Positions 54,992 to 64,000 of a stretch of DNA of 64,000 bases are shown in pieces (the stretch's first letter is position 1; each line of letters opens with the position of its first letter). The DNA comes from Hormiphora californensis (Eukaryota > Ctenophora > Tentaculata > Cydippida > Pleurobrachiidae). The translations under genes were made by a program, and so were the position numbers. Location of the stretch: NCBI GenBank assembly GCA_020137815.1, contig CM035351.1, positions 1,351,966-1,415,965 on the forward strand. Reading direction: 5' to 3'. The notes below the pieces were generated by a model. The model was not told where the DNA came from, searched no databases, and was given only the letters and a program-made list of their open reading frames with translations.

Positions 54992-57900
54992 TCAACTGCT
55001 ATTAAACTGTCTGGGCTTTATAAAAACACTCTTTATTAGTTTGTTGGTGATCACTGCACTCTCTACATCTGGGTGACGTAGCAGCTTCACGCTAGGCAGG
55101 GGTACAGACAGTAGGCCATGTTTTAGGGGTACCAGGTGGTATTGGAGGAATTCCTTATCATGAGGGAGGATTTTACATCTCAAATGTTTGTGTCCCGCTA
55201 ACATGAAACTCTCCCCCTGTTCCGCGATTAGATCGACCTCCTGCACATAGCTTGATATGTTGACTATTCCTATTTGAACGGCTATGGGGGAGAAGACACC
55301 CCCACAGCTCGGCATGGTACAGCTGAGGAACACGGGCAGAGCAACTACAGGGACAGTAGGGAGGGAGACATTGGTTGTAGTATACTCCTGGACTGAGCCC
55401 TCTCTCTTCCAAACAACGGACAGGGTCCCTATAGCAGCCCACTGGGAGCTAGCTTTAGGTTGAATTGATATACAGTCATTTAGAACGTTGTGCCGACTGA
55501 GAGAGAACTGTTTCCGGGACTGGGTCTCATCATCAATAAACCTTGCCTGATCAATATCATACCTGATATCAGATATCTCAATAGTAGTATCATGTTGTGC
55601 AGTTAGACCCGTTACAATTAGACACCTGTCACATGTCACAAGGGTTGATATTGGGTCGCCCCGGGTAGAGAGAAGGGATATTGTCTCAGCAAAGGGTGGT
55701 ACACTGTGTAGTTTGAAGGTATCTCGTGACTCACAGGGGTAACAGAACTTGTTACCCTCTCCCAGGGTCACTAAGTAGCTCAGCGTGTAACTCAGATTGA
55801 AGGTAATTGTAGAAGTACAACGGAGTACAAAGGAGGTATCAATGTGTTCACCGGGTTCAAAAGAGTCCAAAGAGAAGACGAGTTTCCTCTCGAACACCCC
55901 CTCCTCACCTAATTTACTCAACATCACCTCACTCCCATCCACCATCACCGCACTAGTATCACCCTCTGTTGTCTGAGGGGAGGGTGACCCGTCACCACCA
56001 CTAACACCACCACCGCTCTGAGCGGCCGTTACTGTTAGAATAACACCCTGTATAGGACACGGTTCCTGGTTTAACAGTGACACCTTCACTTGCTGTAGCT
56101 CACCAACTAGGAAGGGGCAATGGTATGCCAGGGTGACGGGGGTGTTAGCTTTCCGGGGTGCCACCGTACACTTAGTGATAGGGAACATGTCACTGAATTG
56201 GAGGGAAATAGGATGGGATCCGGCCAGGACAAGACGAACCGAGGAGAGACGAAGTACCCCACCACCATCACTCTCTCTGTCGGTGAAAGGATCCATTTCG
56301 AAGGATAGTACGGTTGAGGTACCGGGCACCACTGACAGGTCCTCCCCACCCTCCTTCACAGCTAGAGGGTTATACCTCCTGTCATCAAACATTACCAAGA
56401 CCCGCTGGAAGATAACAGGTTGGACAGCTGTACTGGCAAGGGTCAGAGTAAACTTTATCTTTTCATCTACTTGGAAGAGGGTTGAAGAGAAGGCAGCTCT
56501 GCACTTTAGAAAGGGAGATAGTTTAGTCATCTCCACAGTATACTCAGGTGCCACCCTGTTCCGCCAGACAGGTTCAGGTGCTCCAGGCGGCAGGTTTCCC
56601 TCCCCAATAATCTCGATATTCCTCTGTAACTCTAACTTCTCCTCCCTTGTCTTGTCCATATTACCACCGATCAGCTCACAGCACACTGCTATGTAGTCAG
56701 GTATGTTCCCAACCAGGAAGGCACTCTTTCTACAGAGCTCCAGCACGGAACTAAGGAGTTTCCACCACCTCTCCTTCCGGTACTCCCCAACAATACACAT
56801 TCCAATAGAGAACGCTTTCTCGTAGTCACCTGCTAGGAAGTATTCGTTGCCCATCTCTAACATTAGGAACCGCTTCATACGGGTCGGTCTGTACTGTTTG
56901 AACTGTCCCACAGCTTTGTTTAGTAGAGGTATGATAACCCTGCTGTAGTCTACCTCTAGTTCAGCGCTCTGCATCGCTAAGATACACTCGTCCCCATCGA
57001 TAGTGTTCCCATTACTAAGGGAGGTACTACTATGGTCTGCCTCCCAGCCCCACTGCCCGTAATACTTTGTAGCAGGTTGTTCAGTCATCTTGACAGTCTG
57101 CCCCAACACCTCCTCCCTGAATCGAGCACTAGCCCTCCGTCTCTCCATTGTACACTGTGCTGACTGGAGGTAGTAGAACCCGGGGTGTTTGGTCTGTAGA
57201 GCATTCAGGCCAGCAGCTATAGCATCATTAAATAGATCCCCAAAGAACTTCAAACTGGTTAGCGATCCAGTTCCAGTGCATGAAAACTAGTTCAGGAGGC
57301 TCGGTGGGTTCCTTTAAAGTGCCTGACATGTCGCTCAAACTGGGCTATAGCATCGAGAGGGGCACCCGTTCTGAAACTCAGTTGGCAGATCTTGAAATTA
57401 ACAAACCCACACAGGATCTTGACCTGGTGCTTGTTGGACACCTTGATCTCCAGCAGCTGGCTATAACTCATGTTGTAGTGTTTCAAAGCAGTGGGGACAT
57501 CCTTCCTTATCTCGTGGAAGAAGGACACCTTTACCAGATGTCGGGCCTGCAGCAACTGGTAGTTCGGCCTGTTTAGAGTATCCTTGTTGTTTTTAATCCG
57601 TTTAGTCTCCCCGAGATAGTATTGCGAGGCCTGCTCGAAGAATACATTCTGAAGACGGATCACATAACCTACAAGGTGATCTGCGTGCAACACCGGGAGT
57701 ACAAACAGAGAGTTGGAGGTTAGCTCACACGCACTGGATAGTGATGTCGCTCTCTCCATGGCCAGGGCATCCTCCCCCTGGGGAAGGGAGTTCTTCTGGA
57801 TCAACACTACTGCCAGTTTAGTGGCCCTGTCCCCTAACCCCGACCTGAGGTAGTTCAGCTGTAACCCGCAATCCAACTGTCTCTCAGCCCAGTGACTGTC

Positions 57901-58212
57901 ATTCCAGTCCAGCTCATAGAAGAGGATCACAGCAGCAGGGACTAGCGTGAGGTGTTTATGGAACCAGTCTCGAGACAGGATCCCCGTGGTAGGTGGTTTG
58001 GATGGGTAACCCCGGTCAGTGCTTCGTTTCGGGAACACATTGTAGTCCCTCACTAACACATACCTCCCAGGACCGTTATCTGAGTGGGAGGACGTGCTGA
58101 AGGCATCCCAGATACTAGCATGGAGAGGGTTCTTGAGGTTTAGACCCGCTAAACCGATGTTAGGATATAGGGGACTCCGTAGCTCATCAGGAAGGGCTAG
58201 GTCTACTTTCAT
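54992..58212 (-). CDS. TRAPPC11: TRAPPC11 (foie gras family), with two apparent 1-nt frameshifts
   Basis: TRAPPC11 is a subunit of the TRAPPIII tethering complex in ER-Golgi traffic and autophagy. The N-terminal part (58212-57292, 306 codons) matches human TRAPPC11 closely: IWDAF, HLTLVPAAVILFYELDWND, KLAVVLIQK, FVLPVLHADHLVGYVIRLQN, APLDAIAQFERHV. The remainder (57253-54992, 753 codons) carries GDLFNDAI, NPGFYY-like HPGFYYLQSAQ, the WWKLL region and the C-terminal Gryzun-type beta domains ending KSVFIKPRQ. Between them about 70 nt encode the expected linker (PELVFMHWNWIANQF) in the third frame. Thus an extra A near 57311-57318 and an extra G near 57246-57257 would account for both breaks. 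No GT-AG intron fits. Sequencing indels are the simplest reason; a genuine pseudogene is possible. About 1,080 residues in all, otherwise intronless. Confidence 0.85.
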
Positions 58213-58249
58213 CTCGCATTACTCTCCTTCATAGCATGTGTCTCACTTC

Positions 58250-60230
58250 ATCCGCAACTACACAGGGGATAGGAGGGATTTAGTTTTCGAGAGGGGGAGG
58301 TAGGTGGGGAGCAGGGGAGGGGAACTACACAGGGGAGAGAGGGAGGATTTAGTATTAGAGAAGGGGAGGTAGGTGGGGAGCAGGGGAGGGGAGGGGGAGG
58401 GGAGAGAGGGAGGATTTAGTATTGGAGAAGGGGAGGTAGGTGGGGAGCAGGGGAGGGGAACTACACAGGGGAGAGAGGGAGGATTTAGTATTGGAGAAGG
58501 GGAGGTAGGAGGGGAGCAGGGGAGGGGAGGGGGAGGGGAGAGAGGGAGGATTTAGTATTGGAGAAGGGGAGGTAGGAGGGGAGCAGGGGAGGGGAGGGGA
58601 GAGAGGGAGGATTTAGTATTGGAGAAGGGGAGGTAGGTGGGGAGCAGGGGAGGGGAGGGGGAGGGGAGAGAGGGAGGATTTAGTATTGGAGAAGGGGAGG
58701 TAGGTGGGGAGCAGGGGAGGGGAACTACACAGGGGATAGGAGGGATTTAGTATTAGAGAAGGGGAGGTAGGTGGGGAGCAGGGGAGGGGAACTACACAGG
58801 GGAGAGAGGGAGGATTTAGTATTAGAGAAGGGGAGGTAGGTGGGGAGCAGGGGAGGGGAACTACACAGGGGAGAGAGGGAGGATTTAGTATTAGAGAAGG
58901 GGAGGTAGGTGGGGAGCAGGGGAGGGGAACTACACAGGGGATAGGAGGGAGGATTTAGTATTAGAGAAGGGGAGGTAGGTGGGGAGCAGGGGAGGGGAAC
59001 TACACAGGGGATAGGAGGGAGGATTTAGTATTGGAGAAGGGGAGGTAGGAGGGGAGCAGGGGAGGGGAGGGGGAGGGGAGAGAGGGAGGATTTAGTATTA
59101 GAGAAGGGGAGGTAGGTGGGGAGCAGGGGAGGGGAACTACACAGGGGATAGGAGGGGATTTAGTATTGGAGAAGGGGAGGTAGGAGGGGAGCAGGGGAGG
59201 GGAGGGGGAGGGGAGAGAGGGAGGATTTAGTATTGGAGAAGGGGAGGTAGGAGGGGAGCAGGGGAGGGGAGGGGGAGGGGAGAGAGGGAGGATTTAGTAT
59301 TGGAGAAGGAGAGGTAGGAGGGGAGCAGGGGAGGGGAACTACACAGGGGAGAGAGGGAGGATTTAGTATTGGAGAAGGGGAGGTAGGTGGGGAGCAGGGG
59401 AGGGGAGGGGGAGGGGAGAGAGGGAGGATTTAGTATTGGAGAAGGGGAGGTAGGTGGGGAGCAGGGGAGGGGAACTACACAGGGGATAGGAGGGAGGATT
59501 TAGTATTGGAGAAGGGGAGGTAGGTGGGGAGCAGGGGAGGGGAGGGGGAGGGGGAGAGAGGGAGGATTTAGTATTGGAGAAGGGGAGGTAGGTGGGGAGC
59601 AGGGGAGGGGAACTACACAGGGGATAGGAGGGAGGATTTAGTATTAGAGAAGGGGAGGTAGGTGGGGAGCAGGGGAGGGGAACTACACAGGGGAGAGAGG
59701 GAGGATTTAGTATTGGAGAAGGGGAGGTAGGTGGGGAGCAGGGGAGGGGAACTACACAGGGGATAGGAGGGAGGATTTAGTATTGGAGAAGGGGAGGTAG
59801 GTGGGGAGCAGGGGAGGGGAACTACACAGGGGATAGGAGGGAGGATTTAGTATTGGAGAAGGGGAGGTAGGTGGGGAGCAGGGGAGGGGAACTACACAGG
59901 GGATAGGAGGGAGGATTTAGTATTGGAGAAGGGGAGGTAGGTGGGGAGCAGGGGAGGGGAGGGGGGAGGGGAGAGAGGGAGGATTTAGTATTGGAGAAGG
60001 GGAGGTAGGTGGGGAGCAGGGGAGGGGAACTACACAGGGATAGGAGGGAGGATTTAGTATTGGAGAAGGGGAGGTAGGTGGGGAGCAGGGGAGGGGAACT
60101 ACACAGGGGAGAGAGGGAGGATTTAGTATTGGAGAAGGGGAGGTAGGTGGGGAGCAGGGGAGGGGAACTACACAGGGGATAGGAGGGAGGATTTAGTATT
60201 GGAGAAGGAGAGGTAGGTGGGGGTAGAGTA
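58250..60230. repeat. 2-kb VNTR upstream of TRAPPC11
   Basis: A G-rich minisatellite of two interleaved unit types. The common part is GGATTTAGTATTGGAGAAGG followed by GGAGGTAGGTGGGGAGCAGG. The variable part is either GGAACTACACAGGGGATAGGAG or GGAGGGGGAGGGGAGAGAG. Roughly 30 units of 55-70 bp. It starts about 40 bp from the TRAPPC11 start codon, so it covers the likely promoter. G-runs could form quadruplex structures. Confidence 0.95.
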
Positions 60231-61519
60231 TTGTAATTTGTAGAAGGGGAGGTAGGAGGGGATTAAGGAGAAGAGGAGGGTATTTTATTGGGGATGGGGG
60301 AGTGACGAGTGGATGGGTTTTAGTGGCGGCTAGGTGGGGAGCGAGGGGAGACTGTGAAAGAGATGTTGAGAAGTGGAGCAGGATAGAGTGAGTGAACGAA
60401 ACTTACATTCTGAAATCTGCAGCAGCTATAATCCAGTTCTACACTTTCTCCTTCAACAATAAAAGACCACATACCACGCCCGTTATTGTGTAAGAGAACA
60501 CTTATGTACCGCACCTTTGCTCTTACCTAACAACTACAGCTGTGATACGGAGTTGCAATAAGTTTCACAATCACCACACCATATACAACTTAATTCAAAA
60601 CTACAACTGATTTGCCGATACTGATAATTTTAACGTATCTTTTTCTGTATGTGTCAGGGCGTGTACCGTTTCCCATTCATCCCCATTCATTAATGAAAAT
60701 CAACACGCATTGTTTCCATTGTTTAATTCAACGATATGTTTTGCCATTCACTGCGAGACCAAACATGAACAGTGAACACTGAACAGTCACCAAATTCTAC
60801 GTGAAATTAGAGACCACCGTCTCATCAAAGTCATTCATTATTTAGGGTTGAACCCCTCATTCATTACAGTTGCAGATTTTAACCAAATTACCGTACACCA
60901 CCCCGATACCACATTCACCAACGTGCAACTAATCGAATTAAGAGTAGGCAGCATGTTCTCTTATCTATTCTAGGAGCGGCCCTTTTTCAAAAGAATCCTG
61001 CACGCTTTTCTGCAGATTAGCCCACTAGGCTGCAGTAACTAGTTTTGTTAATTTCACAACCATAACCGGTTATAACCGGTAGCAGCATTATTCTTCTACA
61101 TAATTTATGTTGCAGTAGGGAGTCACATGAATTGTGTGTGGTTCTGATAGTGCTTTGAAGGAGTACGTGACCATTGTATGTGACCGTTGTAAGTTGGGAG
61201 TGTGTTGTGAAACTACCAGTGAACAAGCTGGGTGGAGGGGGACAGGTATAACGGTGGGGATGGGGTGGTTTAACAAATGAGACACACAGTAGTTTTCAAT
61301 ATGTTGAATGCATCGGAAAACGAATAAATAAGTTGAGTAAACAAGAAATACTGAGTATATTAATAACAATACAATAACTACACACGGGGAAAACTAAAAC
61401 CTAAATAATATAAAATATGGCGAAAATGACAGTCCAGTGTCTGATCTACATGCGTGTAATATAATACAAAAAATGTTTATGATTATTTTCTTGATCGGAT
61501 TTGGGTGGATTTCAAGTGT
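60231..61519. other. Intergenic, no gene seen
   Basis: AT-rich sequence. Small inverted bits such as CATAACCGGTTATAACCGGT at about 61061. No recognisable exon. Confidence 0.45.
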
Positions 61520-62392
61520 TTATTCCATGCCCTCACTCCAAACATGTTGACCCCATCGCACAGTTAGCCGGACAATATTCTGCAGGTCGTTAGCCCTGTT
61601 ATTAGCAGCCTCCAGCACCTCAGCGTGGTTAGGTACACTGCTCACCTTCACATCAGTAATACACTCGTTAGTAATGAGACTGATCCCCAGGACCTTAATA
61701 CCACAATAACCCGCTACAACCGTCTCAGGGACAGTAGACATACCCACCGCATCAGCTCCAATTACCTTGAACCAATTCAGCTCAGCAGGAGACTCGTAAG
61801 TGGGTCCAGCACACATGATATAGGTACCCTGTTTGACACAAGACAGCACACCTACATCGTCAGCGGCCTTTCTGAATATCTCCTGAAGATCCTTGTTATA
61901 GATGTTGTTGGTGGGAGGGAATCGAGGTCCAAACCTCTCATCATTAGGCCCAATTAGGGGGTTGTTACCAGTCACACCCACAAGGTTGATGTGATCTGTG
62001 ATCAACATGAGATCTCCAATCTTAAACTCAGGATTCAGCCCACCAGCAGCATTGGTAACAACTAAAGCCTTTACTCCCATCAACTTCATGATAAGTACCG
62101 GGGAGGCTGTCTTCCAGATGGGATAGCCCTCGTAGAAGTGGAAGCGACCCTTCATACAGACACACTCCACTCCCTCTAGTTTCCCAAACACCAACTTCCC
62201 AGAGTGGCCCTTGACAGTGCTGACAGGGAACCCCGGAATGCTCTCATAGCTCATCTCCTCTGGATCTGTTAGGATATCCGCCAAACCACCGAGCCCTGAT
62301 CCGCAGATAATCCCCAGTTTGGGTCGCTGGGCCGTCCTCCCAAGGATGGACTGGGCAATTTCATCGATCTGCTCGTACGTGTACTTGTCCAT
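61520..62392 (-). CDS. PNP: Purine nucleoside phosphorylase
   Basis: Phosphorolysis of inosine and guanosine in purine salvage; a cytosolic trimer. A single coding exon of 290 aa (human 289). Motifs: LGIICGSGLGGLAD (phosphate loop), VKGHSGKLVFG, MKGRFHFYEGYP, VVTNAAGGLN, MLITDHINLVG, GTYIMCAGPTYESPAE, GADAVGMSTVPETVVA and ISLITNECI. The active-site Phe/Glu/Met and His positions of trimeric PNP (FHFYEGY, TYESPAE, VGMSTVPE, VPNHAEVLE) are present, so it should be active. ATG at 62392 chosen because it aligns with the family start and is directly preceded by an acceptor (TTTCAG|GATGG), so a 5' UTR intron lies upstream. A longer in-frame extension reads through a 41-bp duplicated repeat (62400-62480) and is unlikely to be coding. 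Confidence 0.95.
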   Translation of the reverse strand: MDKYTYEQIDEIAQSILGRTAQRPKLGIICGSGLGGLADILTDPEEMSYESIPGFPVSTVKGHSGKLVFGKLEGVECVCMKGRFHFYEGYPIWKTASPVLIMKLMGVKALVVTNAAGGLNPEFKIGDLMLITDHINLVGVTGNNPLIGPNDERFGPRFPPTNNIYNKDLQEIFRKAADDVGVLSCVKQGTYIMCAGPTYESPAELNWFKVIGADAVGMSTVPETVVAGYCGIKVLGISLITNECITDVKVSSVPNHAEVLEAANNRANDLQNIVRLTVRWGQHVWSEGME

Positions 62393-62720
62393 CCTGAAAT
62401 GTAAGTGCTGTGTAACAGGCAGAGAGAGGCAATAACTGAAATGTGAGTGCTGTGTAACAGGCAGAGAGAGGCAACTCAACTGAGACACTGCTGATGGGAG
62501 AAATGAGCTGATAGAGGGAGAAAGAAAGAGGGCTCGAGAAATGGCAAAATGAGCTGATCGAGGGAGAGAAATAGAGCGGAAGCAAAAAGAAGCAGTGCAG
62601 AGAGAAAGAAAAACAAAGAGGAGTCAAGCGACTAGTGCAACAAAAAGAGACATACATGTCAGAAAAGTAGAAAGAGAGGGAGAAAGAGAGGGAGAGAGAG
62701 AGGGAGAGGGAGAGAGGCGT
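62393..62720. repeat. PNP 5' region: 41-bp direct duplication and GA-rich tract
   Basis: GTGCTGTGTAACAGGCAGAG is repeated at about 62407 and 62448. GA-rich sequence runs to about 62715. Probably PNP 5' intron/UTR and promoter. Confidence 0.6.
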
Positions 62721-63368
62721 TTCCTGCTACTCAACAGCCAGATTTTATGTAACTAGCCTTATTTCTGATTGCTTGCTACAAATAATATGGTGAGTGGTGA
62801 CGTGTGACGTGTGAATTAGTGGGGAGGGATGATACTGTGTGTATCGGTATTCGGAGCCGGGAGGTATGTGTATCATGAGTCGCCAGTGGTTTGGGAGGGG
62901 AAGGGGAGGTAATCAGATGGTGTCAGGGGAGAGAAGGAGAGTAAAACAAACATATCTAATGAGTATGAAAAGAAGAATACGGCCGACCGGACGGCCCGGC
63001 CGTACGCCCTCCTCTCTCATAATATCATTATCATTGAATCACGCGTTATGTCTCGCGTACTAATGGTAATTCAAGGGTTTGGTTACACATATACCATGAC
63101 AGAAGACAGACTTGTAGCCCCGGTGCAACATGTCAAACTACATAATTCAATATCACTCTTTATCCTGGTTTTAAAAAGGAAGTAATGTACTGTTCTTCTC
63201 ACAAATAATAGCGTCTATTTACATTCTACATGCTGCAATCTACATATAGGGTACATATATCTAGCTGTCCACCAAAACAGAATTGTCCCAATCAAACATT
63301 TAATTAAAATTGTACACAAGAAAATATCATGCCCCAATTAGATAGTCTGATCCACTGATTAGCTCCCC
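62721..63368. other. Intergenic, no gene seen
   Basis: No exon recognised. It includes the presumed PNP promoter and the BET1 3' UTR. Confidence 0.4.
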
Positions 63369-63888
63369 TCATTCTGAACCAAACCAAGCCCTCCACTTGA
63401 CAACATAGTAAATCAAGAGAAAACATCCAAACCCGAACACGACCAGATACAACGTGAATCGTTTGTTGCTCTTTGCAGCCATTATCTGAAGTCTCTTCAT
63501 CGTGTTGCCCAGGAGTCCCTCCCCAAAATCAAACTCATTATCCATTCCATTGAGATACTTGTTCTGTTCTCCAACCTCGGTCCCTGGGGAGAGGGGGGGG
63601 GGGAGTTTTAGAACGAGAGATTAAGAAATGTTGAAAAATGTGTGCAAACTGAACAGTGGTGTTCTGATTTTGTGATGTGTATAAAAAGATTACGCCGAAA
63701 CAAGTATAAATGCAGGAACATGCAGCATAGCTTGAAAACATCAAACAAGTCGACCAACCTATGTCAATAGTAAGGGATTTGAGGGCGGCTACTTTTCCCT
63801 GAAGTGATGAGATAAGCTGGTCGTTCTCCCTCTCAATAATCTCACTGTTCTTGATATCATTCATGCTGCCGACTGGGGTGCGGCGCAT
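63369..63888 (-). CDS. BET1: BET1-type ER-Golgi SNARE
   Basis: BET1 is a Qc-SNARE of ER-to-Golgi vesicles. Two exons, 63888-63759 and 63583-63369, join at phase 1 to give 114 aa (human BET1 118, BET1L 111). The SNARE motif starts ENDQLISSLQGKVAALKSL, continues IGTEVGEQNKYLNGMDNEFD and GLLGNTMKRLQIMA, and ends in a C-terminal membrane anchor (LYLVVFGFGCFLLIYYVV) with a short luminal tail. The central layer Gln (EQNKYL) is present. The ATG at 63888 is 11 nt inside an exon that begins after TTGTAG, so a 5' non-coding exon lies upstream. BET1 rather than BET1L is favoured by length and the MRR start, but not proven. Confidence 0.88.
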
Positions 63889-64000
63889 GGTAATGGCGCT
63901 ACAATGAGAGGGGGAGAGGGGTTAGAGAGAAGGGGATAGAAGGTTAGGGAGGTACAATATGGGGGAGAGTTTAGTCAGAGAGAGGGAGGGGGACATGCAC

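Noticed and set aside
56133-56696. 187-aa plus-strand ORF
   Set aside because: Antisense shadow of TRAPPC11 coding sequence.
62361-62657. 98-aa minus-strand ORF upstream of PNP
   Set aside because: Low-complexity (CT-rich) sequence including the 41-bp duplication; PNP starts at the conserved Met at 62392 after an acceptor.

Overview
The window is animal nuclear DNA. It has GT-AG introns of roughly 70 bp to 3 kb, long single-copy exons and metazoan gene families: RGS22, UBAP1, TRAPPC11, BET1, a PPM1E/F-type phosphatase, glutathione synthetase, purine nucleoside phosphorylase and a Ly-6/uPAR-type protein. Genes are compact and packed on both strands. The intergenic space is full of palindromic (foldback/MITE-like) DNA elements, non-LTR retrotransposons and (CT)n tracts. 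This suits a compact-genome, early-diverging invertebrate such as a sponge, but the sequence does not prove the phylum. A run of exactly 100 N at 24844-24943 shows that this is a scaffold.

Layout. 1-9600 is a nearly complete CR1-like LINE on the minus strand. Its ORF2 has a single in-frame stop. Its ORF1 is split by a 4.47-kb foldback element made of inverted arms and an inverted ~39-bp satellite, flanked by an 8-bp target duplication. 10118-15624 (+) is a PP2C phosphatase with ten coding exons and two possible C termini. 16184-23236 (-) is RGS22 with 16 coding exons found; its first exon is missing. 23583-26122 holds a minisatellite, a decayed LINE end, the gap, and a 1-kb repeat of the RGS22 5' exons that looks like an assembly artefact. 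26400-30310 is transposon debris: a LINE with a restriction-like endonuclease, ~300-bp tandem units, and two hairpin elements. 31384-32815 (-) is an unrecognised coiled-coil protein. 34957-36804 (-) is a divergent polypeptide GalNAc-transferase. 38528-39980 (+) is UBAP1. 40413-47422 (+) is an unrecognised type I membrane protein. 47837-51021 (-) is glutathione synthetase, complete in nine exons. 51557-52730 (+) is a small Ly-6/uPAR protein gene split by two MITEs. 54992-58212 (-) is TRAPPC11 with two apparent 1-nt frameshifts. 58250-60230 is a 2-kb VNTR. 61520-62392 (-) is PNP. 63369-63888 (-) is BET1.

Functional themes: membrane traffic (BET1 as an ER-Golgi SNARE, TRAPPC11 as a TRAPPIII tether, UBAP1 in ESCRT-I, a GALNT-like Golgi enzyme), redox and nucleotide metabolism (GSS, PNP) and signalling (PPM1E/F, RGS22). 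These are housekeeping neighbours, not an operon.

The most unusual signals are four. (1) In two unrelated genes the intron's 3' splice site plus the first bases of the next exon have been amplified into an intronic minisatellite. (2) The giant foldback carries a satellite with ~475-bp higher-order periodicity. (3) A family of 40-60-bp micro-elements has 8-bp target duplications. (4) Many precisely datable nested insertions are present, and removing them restores host reading frames.
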